Shown here: piece by piece, positions 42,398 to 52,035 of the stretch
Numbering within the stretch: the stretch's first letter is position 1
Layout: each line of letters begins with the position of its first letter
The notes under the pieces: generated by a model
The model's input: the letters and a program-made list of their open reading frames with translations, nothing else
Told to the model about the DNA's origin: nothing
Databases searched by the model: none
Origin: Blastococcus sp. TF02A-30
Lineage (GTDB): Bacteria > Actinomycetota > Actinomycetes > Mycobacteriales > Geodermatophilaceae
Assembly: GCF_003319185.1 (NCBI RefSeq)
Contig: NZ_QOHJ01000006.1
Location: 1-64,000, forward strand
Reading direction: 5' to 3'
Length of the DNA stretch: 64,000 bases
Translations under genes and position numbers: made by a program

Positions 42398-43558
42398 TCA
42401 GGCGACGTCGGAGCGGGCCGGCACCGCCCACATGGTCGCCACCTGGTCGCGGCCGCGCTGCTTGGCCTCGTACATCGCCGCGTCGGCCCGGTCGATCAGC
42501 TTCCACAGGGCGTCGGTGACGTCCTCGCCGTCCACGGGGCGGGTCAGCGCCACCCCGATCGACGCCGTCACCGCCGGCCCCTCGGCGGTACCGCAGGCGG
42601 CCACCGCCGCGCGCAGCCGCTCGGCCAGGTGGGTCGCCTCGTCGGTGTCGGCGACCAGCCCCAGCACCACCAGCTCCTCCCCGCCGGTGCGGGCGAGCAC
42701 GTCGGTCGGCCGGACGGTCGCGCTCAACGCCCGGGCCACCGCCCGGAGGACGGCGTCCCCGGTGGCGTGCCCGTGGGCGTCGTTGAGCCGCTTGAAGTGG
42801 TCGAGGTCGAGCACCATCGCCGCCACCCGCGTGCCGTCACGTCGGGCCTGGCGCCAGATGCGGGGCGCCTGGGCGACCAGGAACCGGCGGTTGCGCAGCC
42901 CGGTCAGGGGGTCCTGCTCGGAGAGCGTCCGGGTGTCGTCGAGGAGACGTTCCACCCGGCGCCGGAGGACGAAGACGCCGACCGAGGCCGCGTTGAGGGT
43001 GAGCGCGCTGACCCCGACCTGGACGGCGAGACCGACGGGTGGCCCCCCGAGCTGCCAGAGGCCGGCCAGGCAGGCCGCCGTCACCACGACCATGTTGACG
43101 GCGAGCTCCCACGGCCCGAGGAACCAGGCGGCGACCAGGGCCGGGAACAGGAGCATGAGCGGGCTGGCGTGCCGGACCGGGTCGTCCATGCAGAGGGCGA
43201 CCACCACGTAGATGAGGTCGCCGAGCAGCACGAGGCCGAAGGTCTGCCAGCGGCCCGCCCGCTGCCGCACCAGCAGCGGGACGGCGGCGACGACGCAGAG
43301 CAGCATCGCCCCGCCGTAGAGCCAGCGCCGCACCCCGTCGTGCACGAGCCCCTCGACGAGCAGGTTCGCCGAGCCCATGACCCCGCCGAGCACGAGCAGG
43401 CAGGCCATCGTCAGCGCGGAGACCCGGTGCTCCGGCCCGCGGCCGACCACCGGCGGACGCCCGCCTCTGCGCTGCCACGGATCGAGCACGGCGAGCAGGA
43501 TGCCGCACCCGGGCCCGGTGCGGAGGCTTCCCGGCGCTCCCACCTCGGCTTTTCGCAA
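42398..43558 (-). CDS. Diguanylate cyclase (GGDEF) membrane protein
   Basis: A protein of up to 386 residues. About six hydrophobic helices fill residues 45-205, then a GGDEF domain: EQDPLTGLRNRRFL, DLDHFKRLNDAHGHATGD and the variant active-site ARTGGEELVVLG near residue 291. GGEEL is a functional version in many cyclases. It should make c-di-GMP. The start is unsure: TTG at 43558, GTG at 43543 or later starts are possible, with none well supported. It is the second c-di-GMP gene in the window. Confidence 0.85.
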   Translation of the reverse strand: MRKAEVGAPGSLRTGPGCGILLAVLDPWQRRGGRPPVVGRGPEHRVSALTMACLLVLGGVMGSANLLVEGLVHDGVRRWLYGGAMLLCVVAAVPLLVRQRAGRWQTFGLVLLGDLIYVVVALCMDDPVRHASPLMLLFPALVAAWFLGPWELAVNMVVVTAACLAGLWQLGGPPVGLAVQVGVSALTLNAASVGVFVLRRRVERLLDDTRTLSEQDPLTGLRNRRFLVAQAPRIWRQARRDGTRVAAMVLDLDHFKRLNDAHGHATGDAVLRAVARALSATVRPTDVLARTGGEELVVLGLVADTDEATHLAERLRAAVAACGTAEGPAVTASIGVALTRPVDGEDVTDALWKLIDRADAAMYEAKQRGRDQVATMWAVPARSDVA

Positions 43559-43611
43559 CAGCGGTGCAACCTGCGGCCCCGTCGTCCGGGGCCGGGTGCC
43601 AGGGTGAGGTC

Positions 43612-44085
43612 ATGTCGCACCTCGATCCCGCGCTGGTCGCCGTCCGCACCGTGGCCGAGCACCCGCTCGTCGATGCCGGCACCGGCCGGTCGCTGCGGAT
43701 GGTGGCGCCGGGCGCGGTCACCGACGGGAGGTTCGGGCTGGTCGAGTACCACCTCGCGCCGCGGACACCGGGTGCCGCCCCGCACTACCACCAGACGTTC
43801 TCCGAGTCGTTCTACGTGCTGTCCGGCGAGCTCACGCTGTTCGTCGACGGGAGGTGGCAGCCCTACCGGCCCGGCGACTTCGCCATCGCCCGCTAGCGCG
43901 GCGTGCACGGCTTCCGCAACGACGGCGACGAGCCCGCGGCGGTGCTCATCCTGTTCACGCCCGGCATCGCGCGGGAGACGTTCTTCGCCGAGATGGCCGA
44001 GATCGGCCGCAGCGGGCGGAAGCCGTCGAAGGAGGAGATGGCCGCGATCTACGCCCGCCACGACCAGGTGATGGTCGACATCTGA
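43612..44085 (+). pseudogene. Cupin-domain protein with in-frame TAG
   Basis: From the ATG at 43612 the sequence is a standard single cupin: GAAPHYHQTFSESFYVLSGELTLFVDGRW, PYRPGDFAIAR, then TAG at 43894-43896, and in the same frame RGVHGFRNDGDEPAAVLILFTPG to the TGA at 44083. The stop falls between the two conserved cupin motifs. Motif 1 (HxH with Glu) lies before it and the motif 2 His (RGVHGF) after it, so the truncated 94-residue product cannot form the full metal site. Read through, it is a normal 156-residue protein. A single base change explains it. Confidence 0.82.
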
Positions 44086-44144
44086 GCGGGCCGCCGTCCC
44101 TGGTGGGAGGCTGGTGCCGACCCCCGGACACAGGAGGAGCGCAC

Positions 44145-44327
44145 ATGGCTGGTGGGCCCTGGTTCTTCTGCCTCAAGCACCACACCGTCGAGCCCCGCGA
44201 CGGCTGCGCCGAGCGGCACCGCCTCGGCCCCTACGCCACGCGGGAGGAGGCGGAGCACGCGCTCCAGTCGGTGGCCGAGCGCGAGGAGCAGCTCACCGCC
44301 GAGGACCGCAGGTGGGAGGGCGACTGA
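44145..44327 (+). CDS. Small conserved protein with Cys/His pattern
   Basis: A 60-residue protein: WFFCLKHHTVEPRDGC (Cys9, His12-13, Cys20), then RLGPYATREEAEHALQSVAEREEQ. The second part resembles a short SPOR-like beta-alpha repeat. The Cys/His residues could bind a metal. The ATG has an excellent AGGAGGAG ribosome binding site. Similar small actinobacterial proteins are annotated as hypothetical. Confidence 0.75.
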   Translation: MAGGPWFFCLKHHTVEPRDGCAERHRLGPYATREEAEHALQSVAEREEQLTAEDRRWEGD

Positions 44328-44397
44328 GGCCCCCCGGACCGCCCAGGCATGATCGGGGGAGGCAGCCGGGCGGACCGGCGCCGCGGAGGGGGCTGAC

Positions 44398-45093
44398 GTG
44401 ACCGAGGGTCGTGCGGTGGAGGAGCTGGTCGTCGGTGTCCTGGGGGGCACCGGACCGCAGGGGCGCGGGCTCGCCGTCCGCCTGGCCGCAGCGGGTCAGC
44501 GCATCCTCCTGGGCTCCCGCGACGCCGACCGCGCGGCCGAGGTGGCCGCCGAGGTCGCCACCCGTGCCAGCGCCGCGGCCGGCGGGGTCGAGGTGTCGGT
44601 GCAGGGCGGCTCGAACGCCGACGTGGCCGGGGCCGCCGACCTGGTGATCGTCGCCGTCCCGTACGCCGGGCACGCGGAGCTGCTGGCCGAGCTGGCCACC
44701 CCGCTGGCCGGCAAGATCGTGGTCGACTGCGTCGTCCCCATGGGCTTCGACGAGCTGGGCGCCTACGTTCTCGACGTCCCGGAGGGGAGCGCGACGCAGC
44801 AGGCGGCCGCGCTGCTGCCCGACTCGCACGTCGTCGGTGCGTTCCACCACCTGTCGGCCCGGCTGCTCGAGGACCTCTCGCACCCCACCATCGACGGCGA
44901 CGTCATGGTGGTCGGCGACGACCGCGCGTCGATGGACACCGTGCAGGCCCTCGCCGGGCGGCTGCCCGGCATGCGCGGCATCTACTCCGGCCGGCTGCGC
45001 AACGCCCGCCAGGTCGAGGCGCTGACGATCAACCTCGTGTCGGTCAACCGCCGCTACAAGGTGCACGCCGGGATCCGCGTCACCGACGTCTGA
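44398..45093 (+). CDS. npdG: NADPH-dependent F420 reductase
   Basis: A 231-residue reductase that exchanges hydride between NADPH and cofactor F420, keeping F420H2 available for nitro- or enoyl-reducing enzymes. The Rossmann motif VVGVLGGTGPQGRGLAVRLA lies near residue 11. GSRDADRA binds the NADPH phosphate. VIVAVPYAG, GAFHHLSARLL and the C-terminal INLVSVNRRYKVHAGIRVT are typical. The GTG has GGAGGGGG upstream. Its presence implies that the organism makes F420. Confidence 0.92.
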   Translation: MTEGRAVEELVVGVLGGTGPQGRGLAVRLAAAGQRILLGSRDADRAAEVAAEVATRASAAAGGVEVSVQGGSNADVAGAADLVIVAVPYAGHAELLAELATPLAGKIVVDCVVPMGFDELGAYVLDVPEGSATQQAAALLPDSHVVGAFHHLSARLLEDLSHPTIDGDVMVVGDDRASMDTVQALAGRLPGMRGIYSGRLRNARQVEALTINLVSVNRRYKVHAGIRVTDV

Positions 45094-45094
45094 C

Positions 45095-45150
45095 GGAGGA
45101 CCTCGCGCCCCTGCTCGCACGCTCGCGGCCGACCCCTGCACGAGCAGCCG
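45095..45150 (+). repeat. Palindromic intergenic repeat, diverged copy
   Basis: GGAGGACC, CTGCTCGCACGCTCGCGG and CCCCTGCACGAGCAG keep the core and right end of the 84-bp repeat, but the left arm has changed. CTGCTCG pairs with CGAGCAG. It follows the F420 reductase gene. Confidence 0.6.
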
Positions 45151-45191
45151 TCGGGCACGGCGTGGGTTGACCGCCGCGTCAGACTGAGGTC

Positions 45192-45572
45192 GTGCTGCTG
45201 CTCGCCGCCGCGGTGGCCGTCCTGCACGCCGCCGCCGTCCTGTTCATGCTCACCGGTGCGCTGCTGGGGCTCCGGTGGCCACGGCTGCTGCTCGCGCACG
45301 CACCGGTCGCCCTGGCGATCCTGGCCGTCAACGTCGCCGGGGCGGACTGCCCGCTCACCGATCTGGAGCTGGCACTCCGCGACGCCGGGGGAGCGGCGCC
45401 CTACACCGGCGGCTTCCTGGACCACTACCTGTTCGGCCCGCTCGGGCTGGACGCGGAGGCGCCGGGCACCCAGCTCGGGGTGTACGCCACCGCGTTCGGC
45501 CTCAACGCGGTCGGCTACGGCCGGCTCGCAGGCCGCGCGCACCGCCGCCGGGCGGGGGTGCGCGCGGCCTAG
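45192..45572 (+). CDS. DUF2784 membrane protein
   Basis: A 126-residue membrane protein with three hydrophobic segments (residues 2-30, 35-52 and 90-112) and the DUF2784 pattern CPLTDLELALRDAGGAAPYTGGFLDHYLFGPLGL. Family function unknown. The GTG at 45192 directly begins the first helix. Ends in TAG, 3 bp from the convergent panB end. Confidence 0.85.
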   Translation: MLLLAAAVAVLHAAAVLFMLTGALLGLRWPRLLLAHAPVALAILAVNVAGADCPLTDLELALRDAGGAAPYTGGFLDHYLFGPLGLDAEAPGTQLGVYATAFGLNAVGYGRLAGRAHRRRAGVRAA

Positions 45573-45575
45573 CGG

Positions 45576-46406
45576 CTACTCGAACGAGTGCTCGGGACCG
45601 GGGAAGGTCCCGCCGCGCACGTCGTCGGCGTACTCCCTGGCCGCCGCCAGCAGCTGCGCGCGCAGGTCCGCGTACTTCTTCACGAACTTCGGCACCCGGC
45701 CACCCGTCATGCCGGCCATGTCCGGCCACACGAGCACCTGGGCGTCGCAGTCCGGCCCGGCGCCGATGCCGATCGTCGGGATGGCCAGTTCCTTGGTCAC
45801 CTGGCCGGCGATCTCGGCGGGCACCATCTCCATGACGACGGCGAAGGCACCGGCCTCCTGGACGGCGTGCGCGTCGGCCAGCAGCTGCTCGGCCCCCGCC
45901 CCCCGGCCCTGCACCCGGAACCCGCCGAGCGCGTGCTCGCTCTGCGGCGTGAACCCGATGTGCGCCATGACCGGGATGCCGGACTCGCTGAGCAGCTTGA
46001 TCTGCGGGGCGACGCGCACCCCGCCCTCGAGCTTGACCGCCTGCGCGCCACCCTCCTTCATCAGCCGGACGGCGGTGTCGAACGCCTGCTGCGGGCCGGA
46101 CTCGTAGGAGCCGAACGGCAGGTCGGCGACGATCAGCGACCGCCTGGTGGACCGGGTGACGGCGCGGGTGAGGAACAGGATGTCGTCGACCGTGACCGGC
46201 ACCGTGGAGCTCAGCCCCATGACGACGTTGCCGGCCGAGTCGCCGACCAGCATCACCGGGATGCCCGCCTCCTCGAAGACGGCGGCGCTGTAGGTGTCGT
46301 AGGCGGTGAGCATCGCCCACTTCTCGCCGCGCTCCTTGGCCTGCTGCAGGTGGTGGATGCGCACCCGCGCCGTCGACGTGCCGCCGTACAGCACCGACTC
46401 GGTCAT
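45576..46406 (-). CDS. panB: 3-methyl-2-oxobutanoate hydroxymethyltransferase
   Basis: A 276-residue enzyme of pantothenate synthesis. It transfers a hydroxymethyl group from methylene-tetrahydrofolate to 2-oxoisovalerate, giving ketopantoate. The Mg-binding and catalytic motifs [50 protein letters not shown] and [18 protein letters not shown] are complete. The ATG overlaps the nadE stop (ATGA) with GGAG six bases upstream, so both are made from one transcript; CoA and NAD supply are thus co-expressed. panB also lies by glnA2 in M. tuberculosis (Rv2225). Confidence 0.95.
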   Translation of the reverse strand: MTESVLYGGTSTARVRIHHLQQAKERGEKWAMLTAYDTYSAAVFEEAGIPVMLVGDSAGNVVMGLSSTVPVTVDDILFLTRAVTRSTRRSLIVADLPFGSYESGPQQAFDTAVRLMKEGGAQAVKLEGGVRVAPQIKLLSESGIPVMAHIGFTPQSEHALGGFRVQGRGAGAEQLLADAHAVQEAGAFAVVMEMVPAEIAGQVTKELAIPTIGIGAGPDCDAQVLVWPDMAGMTGGRVPKFVKKYADLRAQLLAAAREYADDVRGGTFPGPEHSFE

Positions 46407-48238
46407 GCCTGGGCTCCTTCGCGCACGGTGGGCAGGGTCTCCCGCCACCGGTTGGTGATGGGCAGCCGCCGGTCGCGGCCGAACGCCTTGAGGCTGATCT
46501 TGGTGCCCGGGGCCGACTGGCGGCGCTTGAACTCGGCCGTGTCCACCAGCCGGAGGACGCGCGCGACCACCTCGGCGTCGTGCCCCCGCTCCAGCAGCTC
46601 GGCCAGGCCCAGGTCGCGGTCGACGTAGTCGGCGATGACGGCGTCGAGCTGGTCGTAGGAGGGCAGGGAGTCGCTGTCCTGCTGGCCCGGCGCGAGCTCG
46701 GCCGACGGCGGTTTGTCGATCGAGTTCTGCGGGATCGGCTCGGTCTCGCCGCGGTCGCGGGCGTAGGCGTTGCGCCAGCGCGCCAGGTCCCACACCAGGG
46801 TCTTGGGCACGTCCTTGATCGGGGCGAAGCCGCCGGCGGCGTCGCCGTAGAGCGTCGAGTAGCCGACGGCGACCTCGCTCTTGTTCGACGTCGCCAGCAG
46901 CAGGTGCCCGTGCTGGTTGGACAGACCCATCAGCAGCGTGCCGCGCACCCGGGCCTGCAGGTTCTCCGCGGCCACGCCGCTGAGCTCGACGGACTTCTCG
47001 AACGCCTCGACCATCGGTGCGATCGGGACGACGGAGTAGTGCATGCCCAGGCGCTGCGCCGAGTCCTCGGCGTCGGACAGCGAGTGCTCGCTGGACCACC
47101 GGGAGGGCAGCCCGACGCCGTGCACCCGGTCGGCACCGAGCGCGTCGACGGCGATCGCGGCCACCAGCGCCGAGTCGATCCCGCCGGACATGCCGAGCAC
47201 CACCGAGGGCATGCCGTTCTTGTCGATGAAGTCGCGGAGCCCGAGCACCAGGGCGCGCCAGACCTCCTCGCAGTCGGTCAGCGGCTCTGCGACCGGGGCC
47301 TCCCGGCGCTCGAACGCGGCCGGCGGCTGCTCCGAGACCACGTGCCGGGTGACCGTCATCGGGCCGATCCGGCCCTCGCGTCGCTCCGGCACCGACGACG
47401 GGTCGAGGTCCAGGTCGACGGTGAGCAGGTGCTCGACGAACTGCGGTGACCGGCCCAGCAGGGTGCCGTCGGCGGCGACCGCCATCGAGTCGCCGTCGAA
47501 GACGAGCTCGTCCTGCCCGCCCACCTGGTTGCAGTAGACGATCGTCGCCCGCGCCTCGGCGGCCCGGCGGCGGACGAGGGGCAGCCGCAGGTCGTCCTTG
47601 GCCCGCTCGTACGGCGAGGCGTTGGGCGACACCACCAGGTCGACGCCGGCCTGCCCGGCCACGCCGCACGGCCCGCCCTCGACCCAGAGGTCCTCGCAGA
47701 CGGTCAGCGCGACGTCGACGCCGTGCAGGCGGACCACCGGCAGCTCGGTGCCCGGCACGAAGTAGCGGGCCTCGTCGAAGACGCCGTAGTTGGGCAGGTG
47801 CCGCTTGTAGTACCGCGCGACCACCTCGCCGCCGTGGAGCAGGGCGGCGGCGTTGCGGGGCGCGCCGCGGCGGGGGTTGGCGTCGGCCGGGCGGTCGTCG
47901 TCGGTGGGCGGCTGGTCGACCGGCGCCGGGCCGCTGCCCTCGGTGTGCGCCAGGTAGCCGACGACGACGGCGAGCCCGCCCAGCCCCCGGTCGGCCAGGG
48001 TCGAGGCGAGGTCGACCAGCGCCCGCTCGCTGGCGCGGGCGAAGGACTCCCGCAGGACCAGGTCTTCGGGCGGGTACCCGGTCAGGGTCATCTCCGGGAA
48101 GACGACGAGGTGCGCGTCCTCCGCGGCCGCCTTCGCGGCCCAGCGCACCACCAGGTCGCAGTTGCCCTCGATGTCACCGACGCGGGTGTCGACCTGGGCC
48201 GACGCCACCCGCAGCTGCACCGGCTGCTGATCGCTCAC
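46403..48238 (-). CDS. nadE: Glutamine-dependent NAD+ synthetase
   Basis: A 611-residue two-domain enzyme. The N-terminal nitrilase-type glutaminase (residues 10-290: [25 protein letters not shown], catalytic Cys near 180 in [14 protein letters not shown]) makes ammonia. The C-terminal synthetase (residues 320-611: [12 protein letters not shown] near 349, [17 protein letters not shown]) amidates deamido-NAD. Length fits the compact family form. It is divergent from the glutamine synthetase gene, 178 bp between starts, so a glutamine producer and a glutamine user share a control region. The GTG start has a weak upstream signal. Confidence 0.95.
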   Translation of the reverse strand: MSDQQPVQLRVASAQVDTRVGDIEGNCDLVVRWAAKAAAEDAHLVVFPEMTLTGYPPEDLVLRESFARASERALVDLASTLADRGLGGLAVVVGYLAHTEGSGPAPVDQPPTDDDRPADANPRRGAPRNAAALLHGGEVVARYYKRHLPNYGVFDEARYFVPGTELPVVRLHGVDVALTVCEDLWVEGGPCGVAGQAGVDLVVSPNASPYERAKDDLRLPLVRRRAAEARATIVYCNQVGGQDELVFDGDSMAVAADGTLLGRSPQFVEHLLTVDLDLDPSSVPERREGRIGPMTVTRHVVSEQPPAAFERREAPVAEPLTDCEEVWRALVLGLRDFIDKNGMPSVVLGMSGGIDSALVAAIAVDALGADRVHGVGLPSRWSSEHSLSDAEDSAQRLGMHYSVVPIAPMVEAFEKSVELSGVAAENLQARVRGTLLMGLSNQHGHLLLATSNKSEVAVGYSTLYGDAAGGFAPIKDVPKTLVWDLARWRNAYARDRGETEPIPQNSIDKPPSAELAPGQQDSDSLPSYDQLDAVIADYVDRDLGLAELLERGHDAEVVARVLRLVDTAEFKRRQSAPGTKISLKAFGRDRRLPITNRWRETLPTVREGAQA

Positions 48239-48386
48239 GGGGGTCAGTCTGGTCGCCGGGGTGGCGGAACGGCCAGGCGGGAGCCTGTCCGGGTGATCAC
48301 GGCACGGCGAACCGTCGACGAAGGCGCGGCGAGGTCCGTGACGGGATCACCCCGACGGGGCAGGCTGGGGGACGACCGACGGTGAC

Positions 48387-48402
48387 GTCACATCCCGGAA
48401 AC
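48387..48402 (+). promoter_or_regulatory. GlnR-like half site before glutamine synthetase gene
   Basis: GTCAC-N6-GAAAC at 48387-48402 matches one half of the GlnR consensus gTnAC-n6-GaAAC of Streptomyces exactly. The first part belongs to a perfect 10-bp palindrome GTGACGTCAC (48382-48391). A second half site is not evident. It ends 14 bases before the ATG, so it would overlap the leader and is closer to the gene than a classic activator site. Confidence 0.4.
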
Positions 48403-48416
48403 GAGCGGACTGGATC

Positions 48417-49766
48417 ATGCCGAACATGGACCGACAGCAGGAGTTCGTCCTGCGCACCCTGGAAGAGCGCGACATCCGCTTCGTGCGGCTGTGGTTCACC
48501 GACGTCTCCGGCTACCTCAAGGCCGTCGCGGTGGCCCCCGCGGAGATCGAGGCGGCGTTCGCCGAGGGCATCGGGTTCGACGGCTCGGCGATCGAGGGCT
48601 TCGCCCGCGTCTACGAGTCCGACATGCTCGCCAAGCCCGATCCCGGCACCTTCCAGGTGATGCCCGCCCGTGAGGGCCGGCCCAGCGACACCGCGCGCAT
48701 GTTCTGCGACGTCACGCTGCCCGACGGCTCGCCGGCCTGGGCCGATCCGCGGCACGTGCTGCGCCGGACCCTGGCCAAGGCCGCGGACATGGGGTTCACC
48801 TTCTACACCCACCCCGAGATCGAGTTCTTCCTGCTCAAGGACCTCCCGGCCGACGGCACCCCGCCGGAGCCGGCCGACAACGGCGGCTACTTCGACCTCT
48901 CCACGCACAACGTGGCGCACGACTTCCGCCGCGAGGCGGTCTTCGCCCTCGAGGCCATGGGCATCTCGGTGGAGTTCAGCCACCACGAGGTGGCGCCCGG
49001 CCAGCAGGAGATCGACCTGCGCTACGCCGACGCCCTGTCCATGGCCGACAACATCATGACGCTGCGGCACATCGTCCGGGAGGTCGCGCTCGCCCAGGGC
49101 GTGCACGCCACGTTCATGCCCAAGCCGTTCACCGCGGAGGCGGGGTCGGCGATGCACACCCACCTGTCGCTGTTCGAGGGCGACCGCAACGCCTTCCACG
49201 ACGCCGCGGACCCGATGCGGCTGTCGACCACCGCGAAGCAGTTCATCGCCGGCCTGCTCACGCACGCCCGCGAGTTCACCGCCGTCACCAACCAGACGGT
49301 CAACTCCTACCGCCGGTTGCTGGCCGGCACCGAGGCGCCCACCGCCGCGACCTGGGGCCGGGCCAACCGCTCGGCCCTGGTGCGCATCCCGGAGTACAAG
49401 CCGAGCAAGGCGCAGTCGGCGCGGGTCGAGGTCCGCTCGCCCGACTCCGCCTGCAACCCCTACCTCACCTTCGCCGTCCTGCTCGCTGCCGGGCTGCGGG
49501 GCATCGAGAAGGGCTACGAGCTGCCGCCGGAGGCCGAGGACGACGTCTGGTCGCTCACCGACACCGAGCGCCGGGCCGCCGGCTACGAGGACCTGCCGGT
49601 CAGCCTGGGCGAGGCGCTCACCGCCATGCAGGGCAGCGAGCTGGTCGCCGAGACGCTCGGCGAGCACGTCTTCGAGTTCTTCCTCCGCAACAAGTGGGAG
49701 GAGTTCAACTCCTACCGGCAGAACGTCACGCCGTTCGAGCTCAAGCGCTACCTGCCCGGCCTCTGA
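48417..49766 (+). CDS. glnA2: Glutamine synthetase type I (GlnA2-like)
   Basis: A 449-residue type I glutamine synthetase that joins ammonia and glutamate using ATP, working as a dodecamer. DGSAIEGFARVYESDMLAKPDP, EIEFFLL, QQEIDLRY and the metal/ATP motifs AGSAMHTHLSLF and RVEVRSPDSACNPYL are complete. It is shorter than GlnA1 (about 475 residues) and has the I-alpha look of GlnA2. The segment KGYELPPEAEDD is where the adenylylated tyrosine lies in I-beta enzymes; a Tyr is present, but modification cannot be concluded. glnE lies three genes downstream, as Rv2222c/Rv2221c are neighbours in M. tuberculosis. Confidence 0.93.
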   Translation: MPNMDRQQEFVLRTLEERDIRFVRLWFTDVSGYLKAVAVAPAEIEAAFAEGIGFDGSAIEGFARVYESDMLAKPDPGTFQVMPAREGRPSDTARMFCDVTLPDGSPAWADPRHVLRRTLAKAADMGFTFYTHPEIEFFLLKDLPADGTPPEPADNGGYFDLSTHNVAHDFRREAVFALEAMGISVEFSHHEVAPGQQEIDLRYADALSMADNIMTLRHIVREVALAQGVHATFMPKPFTAEAGSAMHTHLSLFEGDRNAFHDAADPMRLSTTAKQFIAGLLTHAREFTAVTNQTVNSYRRLLAGTEAPTAATWGRANRSALVRIPEYKPSKAQSARVEVRSPDSACNPYLTFAVLLAAGLRGIEKGYELPPEAEDDVWSLTDTERRAAGYEDLPVSLGEALTAMQGSELVAETLGEHVFEFFLRNKWEEFNSYRQNVTPFELKRYLPGL

Positions 49767-49884
49767 CCGGCCGGCGTCGCAGCATCCGGGAACACCCTCC
49801 CGGGTGCTGCCGCCGGGTGCCGCGACCTGCGTACGCTTCCGCTCCGGTGAGCGGTCGACGACCGCGGGTGACGGCGGGAGAGCG

Positions 49885-51948
49885 ATGACGACGGTGCTGC
49901 CCGCTCCGGCGACGGCGACGCCGGAGTCCCCCCGGCGTGCCGCCGTCCGCCGGCCGGAGATCGACGGGTTGCGGGCCCTGGCGGTCGCGCTGGTCGTCGT
50001 CTACCACGTGGCCACCGGCCGCGTCTCCGGCGGCGTGGACGTGTTCCTGGTGCTCACCGGGTTCTTCCTGGTCGGCAGCCTGTCGGGGGTGCTGCGTCGC
50101 CCCGGACGCCGCAACCCCCTGCAACCCGTCGCCCGGAGCCTGTCCCGGCTCGGCCCCGCGGCCTTCGTGGTGCTCGCGGCCACCGTCGTCGGCGGCATCG
50201 CGCTGCTCCCGGAGACCCGCTGGCGGGACCTGACCACGCATCTCGTCGCGTCGGCGACCTTCACCGAGAACGTGCACCTGGTGCAGCAGTCGACGCAGTA
50301 CGCCGCCGACGACGCCTCCGCCAGCCCGATGCAGCAGTTCTGGTCGCTGTCCATCCAGGTCCAGGTGCTGGTCGTCGTCCCGCTGCTGGTGGTGGCCGGG
50401 GCCGCCATCCTGCGCCGTCTGCACGCCGAGCACCTCGGGCGCCGGCTCGCCGTCGGGGTCGCGATGGCCGTCACCGCCGGGTCCTTCGCCTGGTCGCTCG
50501 TGGCCACGTCGGCCGACCAGCAGGCGGCCTACTTCTCCACCTGGACGCGGCTGTGGGAGCTGGGCGTCGGGGTGCTGCTGGCGTTGCTGCTGGGCGGCCG
50601 CCGCGCGGGCGGGGCGATCGGTGCCGTCCTGGGCTGGGCGGGGGTCGTCGGGCTGATCGCCTGCGGGGCGGTGCTGGACGGCGTCTCCACCTTCCCCGGG
50701 TGGCAGGCCGGCTGGCCGGTCCTGTGCGCCGTCGCGATCCTGGCGGCAGGCACGAGCGGGGGTCGGTTCGGCGCCGGGCGGGCGCTGTCGTGGGCCCCGC
50801 TGCAGTGGCTGGGCCGGCGGGCGTACGGCCTCTACCTCTGGCACTGGCCGATCCTGGTCGTCTACCTCGCCAGCAGCGATCGGGGCGAGGTGACCGTCCT
50901 CGCCGGTGTCCTCATCGTCGCGTCGTCGGTGCTGCTCGCCGCCGGGACCTACCGGCTGGTGGAGCAGCCCGGCCAGACCCTGCTGCGCTCCCGGCGCCCG
51001 GCGTGGGCGGTCCTCCTCGTGCTGGCCTGCGCGGCCCCGCTGGTGGCGGCGGGGGCGACGGCGACGGAGCAGCTGGACCGCGACCTCGCATCGTTCGTCC
51101 CCGCCCTCGACGACCCCGACTACCCGGGCGCGCGGGCGCTGCTCGGACCGGCCGCGGACGGCGTCGGTCCGGCCGACGTCCGGCTGGTCCCGCCGCTGGC
51201 GGTGATCCGCTCGGACTGGGCCCGGACCGCGGGCGCCCGCTGCATCGGGACCGACGGCGACACCACACCCGGGCCGCTGGTCACGTACGAGTGCGTTCGC
51301 GGTCCGGACGGCGCGGACCGCCACATCGTGCTGGTCGGCGATTCCCACGCCGCGCACTGGCTCCAGCCCCTGGGCGACATGGCCGAGCAGCGCGGCTGGA
51401 AGTTGACCGCGCTCATCCACCCGGGGTGCAACCTGTCCACGCGGTCGGAGTTCATCCCCCGGAGCTCACCGGACTACGACGACTGCGCCGCCTGGCGGTA
51501 CGTGCTCATCCCGCGCATCGCCACGATGGACGCCGACGTGGTGGTCGTCCAGGGCACGCGGATCGCCTCGGGTGAGCGGGAGGTGCTGCCCATCGGTTAC
51601 CGGCAGGCGTGGGAGCAGCTCTCCGACCGTGGGATCCCGGTCATCGCGATGCGAGACACCCCGCGGCACGACTTCGACGTCCCCGACTGCCTCGCGGAGG
51701 AGGGCGACGACTCGGCCGCCTGCGCCGTGGCTCCGGAGGACGTCTACGACGACGACGTCCTGAGCGCGGATCTGCCGGCGGGCGTGACCCTGCTGGACAC
51801 CCGCCCGTACTTCTGCACCAGCCGCAGCTGCCCGTCGGTGGTCGGCAACATCCGCGTCTACATGGACGACGCGCACGTGACCAACACGTACCTGCGCACC
51901 GTGCGCCCGCTGCTCGAGGCCGATTTCCTCGCGCTGACCGGCTGGTGA
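49885..51948 (+). CDS. Acyltransferase 3 with SGNH domain
   Basis: A 687-residue OatA-like protein. Residues 25-385 hold about ten membrane helices of acyltransferase 3 (EIDGLRALAVALVVVYHVATG, GVDVFLVLTGFFLVG). Residues 430-687 are an extracytoplasmic SGNH domain (HIVLVGDSHAAHW near 483, late DDAHVTN). Such proteins move an acyl group across the membrane and place it on cell-wall sugars. The membrane motif normally written as SLxVEEQFY reads FWSLSIQVQVLVV here, so the usual acidic pair is missing. Two cysteines (FCTSRSCPS) likely form a disulfide. It lies between glutamine genes without an obvious link to them. Confidence 0.9.
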   Translation: MTTVLPAPATATPESPRRAAVRRPEIDGLRALAVALVVVYHVATGRVSGGVDVFLVLTGFFLVGSLSGVLRRPGRRNPLQPVARSLSRLGPAAFVVLAATVVGGIALLPETRWRDLTTHLVASATFTENVHLVQQSTQYAADDASASPMQQFWSLSIQVQVLVVVPLLVVAGAAILRRLHAEHLGRRLAVGVAMAVTAGSFAWSLVATSADQQAAYFSTWTRLWELGVGVLLALLLGGRRAGGAIGAVLGWAGVVGLIACGAVLDGVSTFPGWQAGWPVLCAVAILAAGTSGGRFGAGRALSWAPLQWLGRRAYGLYLWHWPILVVYLASSDRGEVTVLAGVLIVASSVLLAAGTYRLVEQPGQTLLRSRRPAWAVLLVLACAAPLVAAGATATEQLDRDLASFVPALDDPDYPGARALLGPAADGVGPADVRLVPPLAVIRSDWARTAGARCIGTDGDTTPGPLVTYECVRGPDGADRHIVLVGDSHAAHWLQPLGDMAEQRGWKLTALIHPGCNLSTRSEFIPRSSPDYDDCAAWRYVLIPRIATMDADVVVVQGTRIASGEREVLPIGYRQAWEQLSDRGIPVIAMRDTPRHDFDVPDCLAEEGDDSAACAVAPEDVYDDDVLSADLPAGVTLLDTRPYFCTSRSCPSVVGNIRVYMDDAHVTNTYLRTVRPLLEADFLALTGW

Positions 51949-52035
51949 CCGGCGACCGGCACCGCCTCGCGGAGGAGCCGGTCCCGGTCCACGAGGCGCG
52001 GGGGACGACGTGTCCCGTCCACTAGCCTCGACCTC

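Noticed and set aside
14627-44085. Genome-wide recoding of TAG as an amino acid
   Set aside because: Several sound genes end with TAG at the expected place (730, 10205, 41028, 45572, and the ABC ATPase at 26997), so TAG still ends translation. Partial suppression remains possible.
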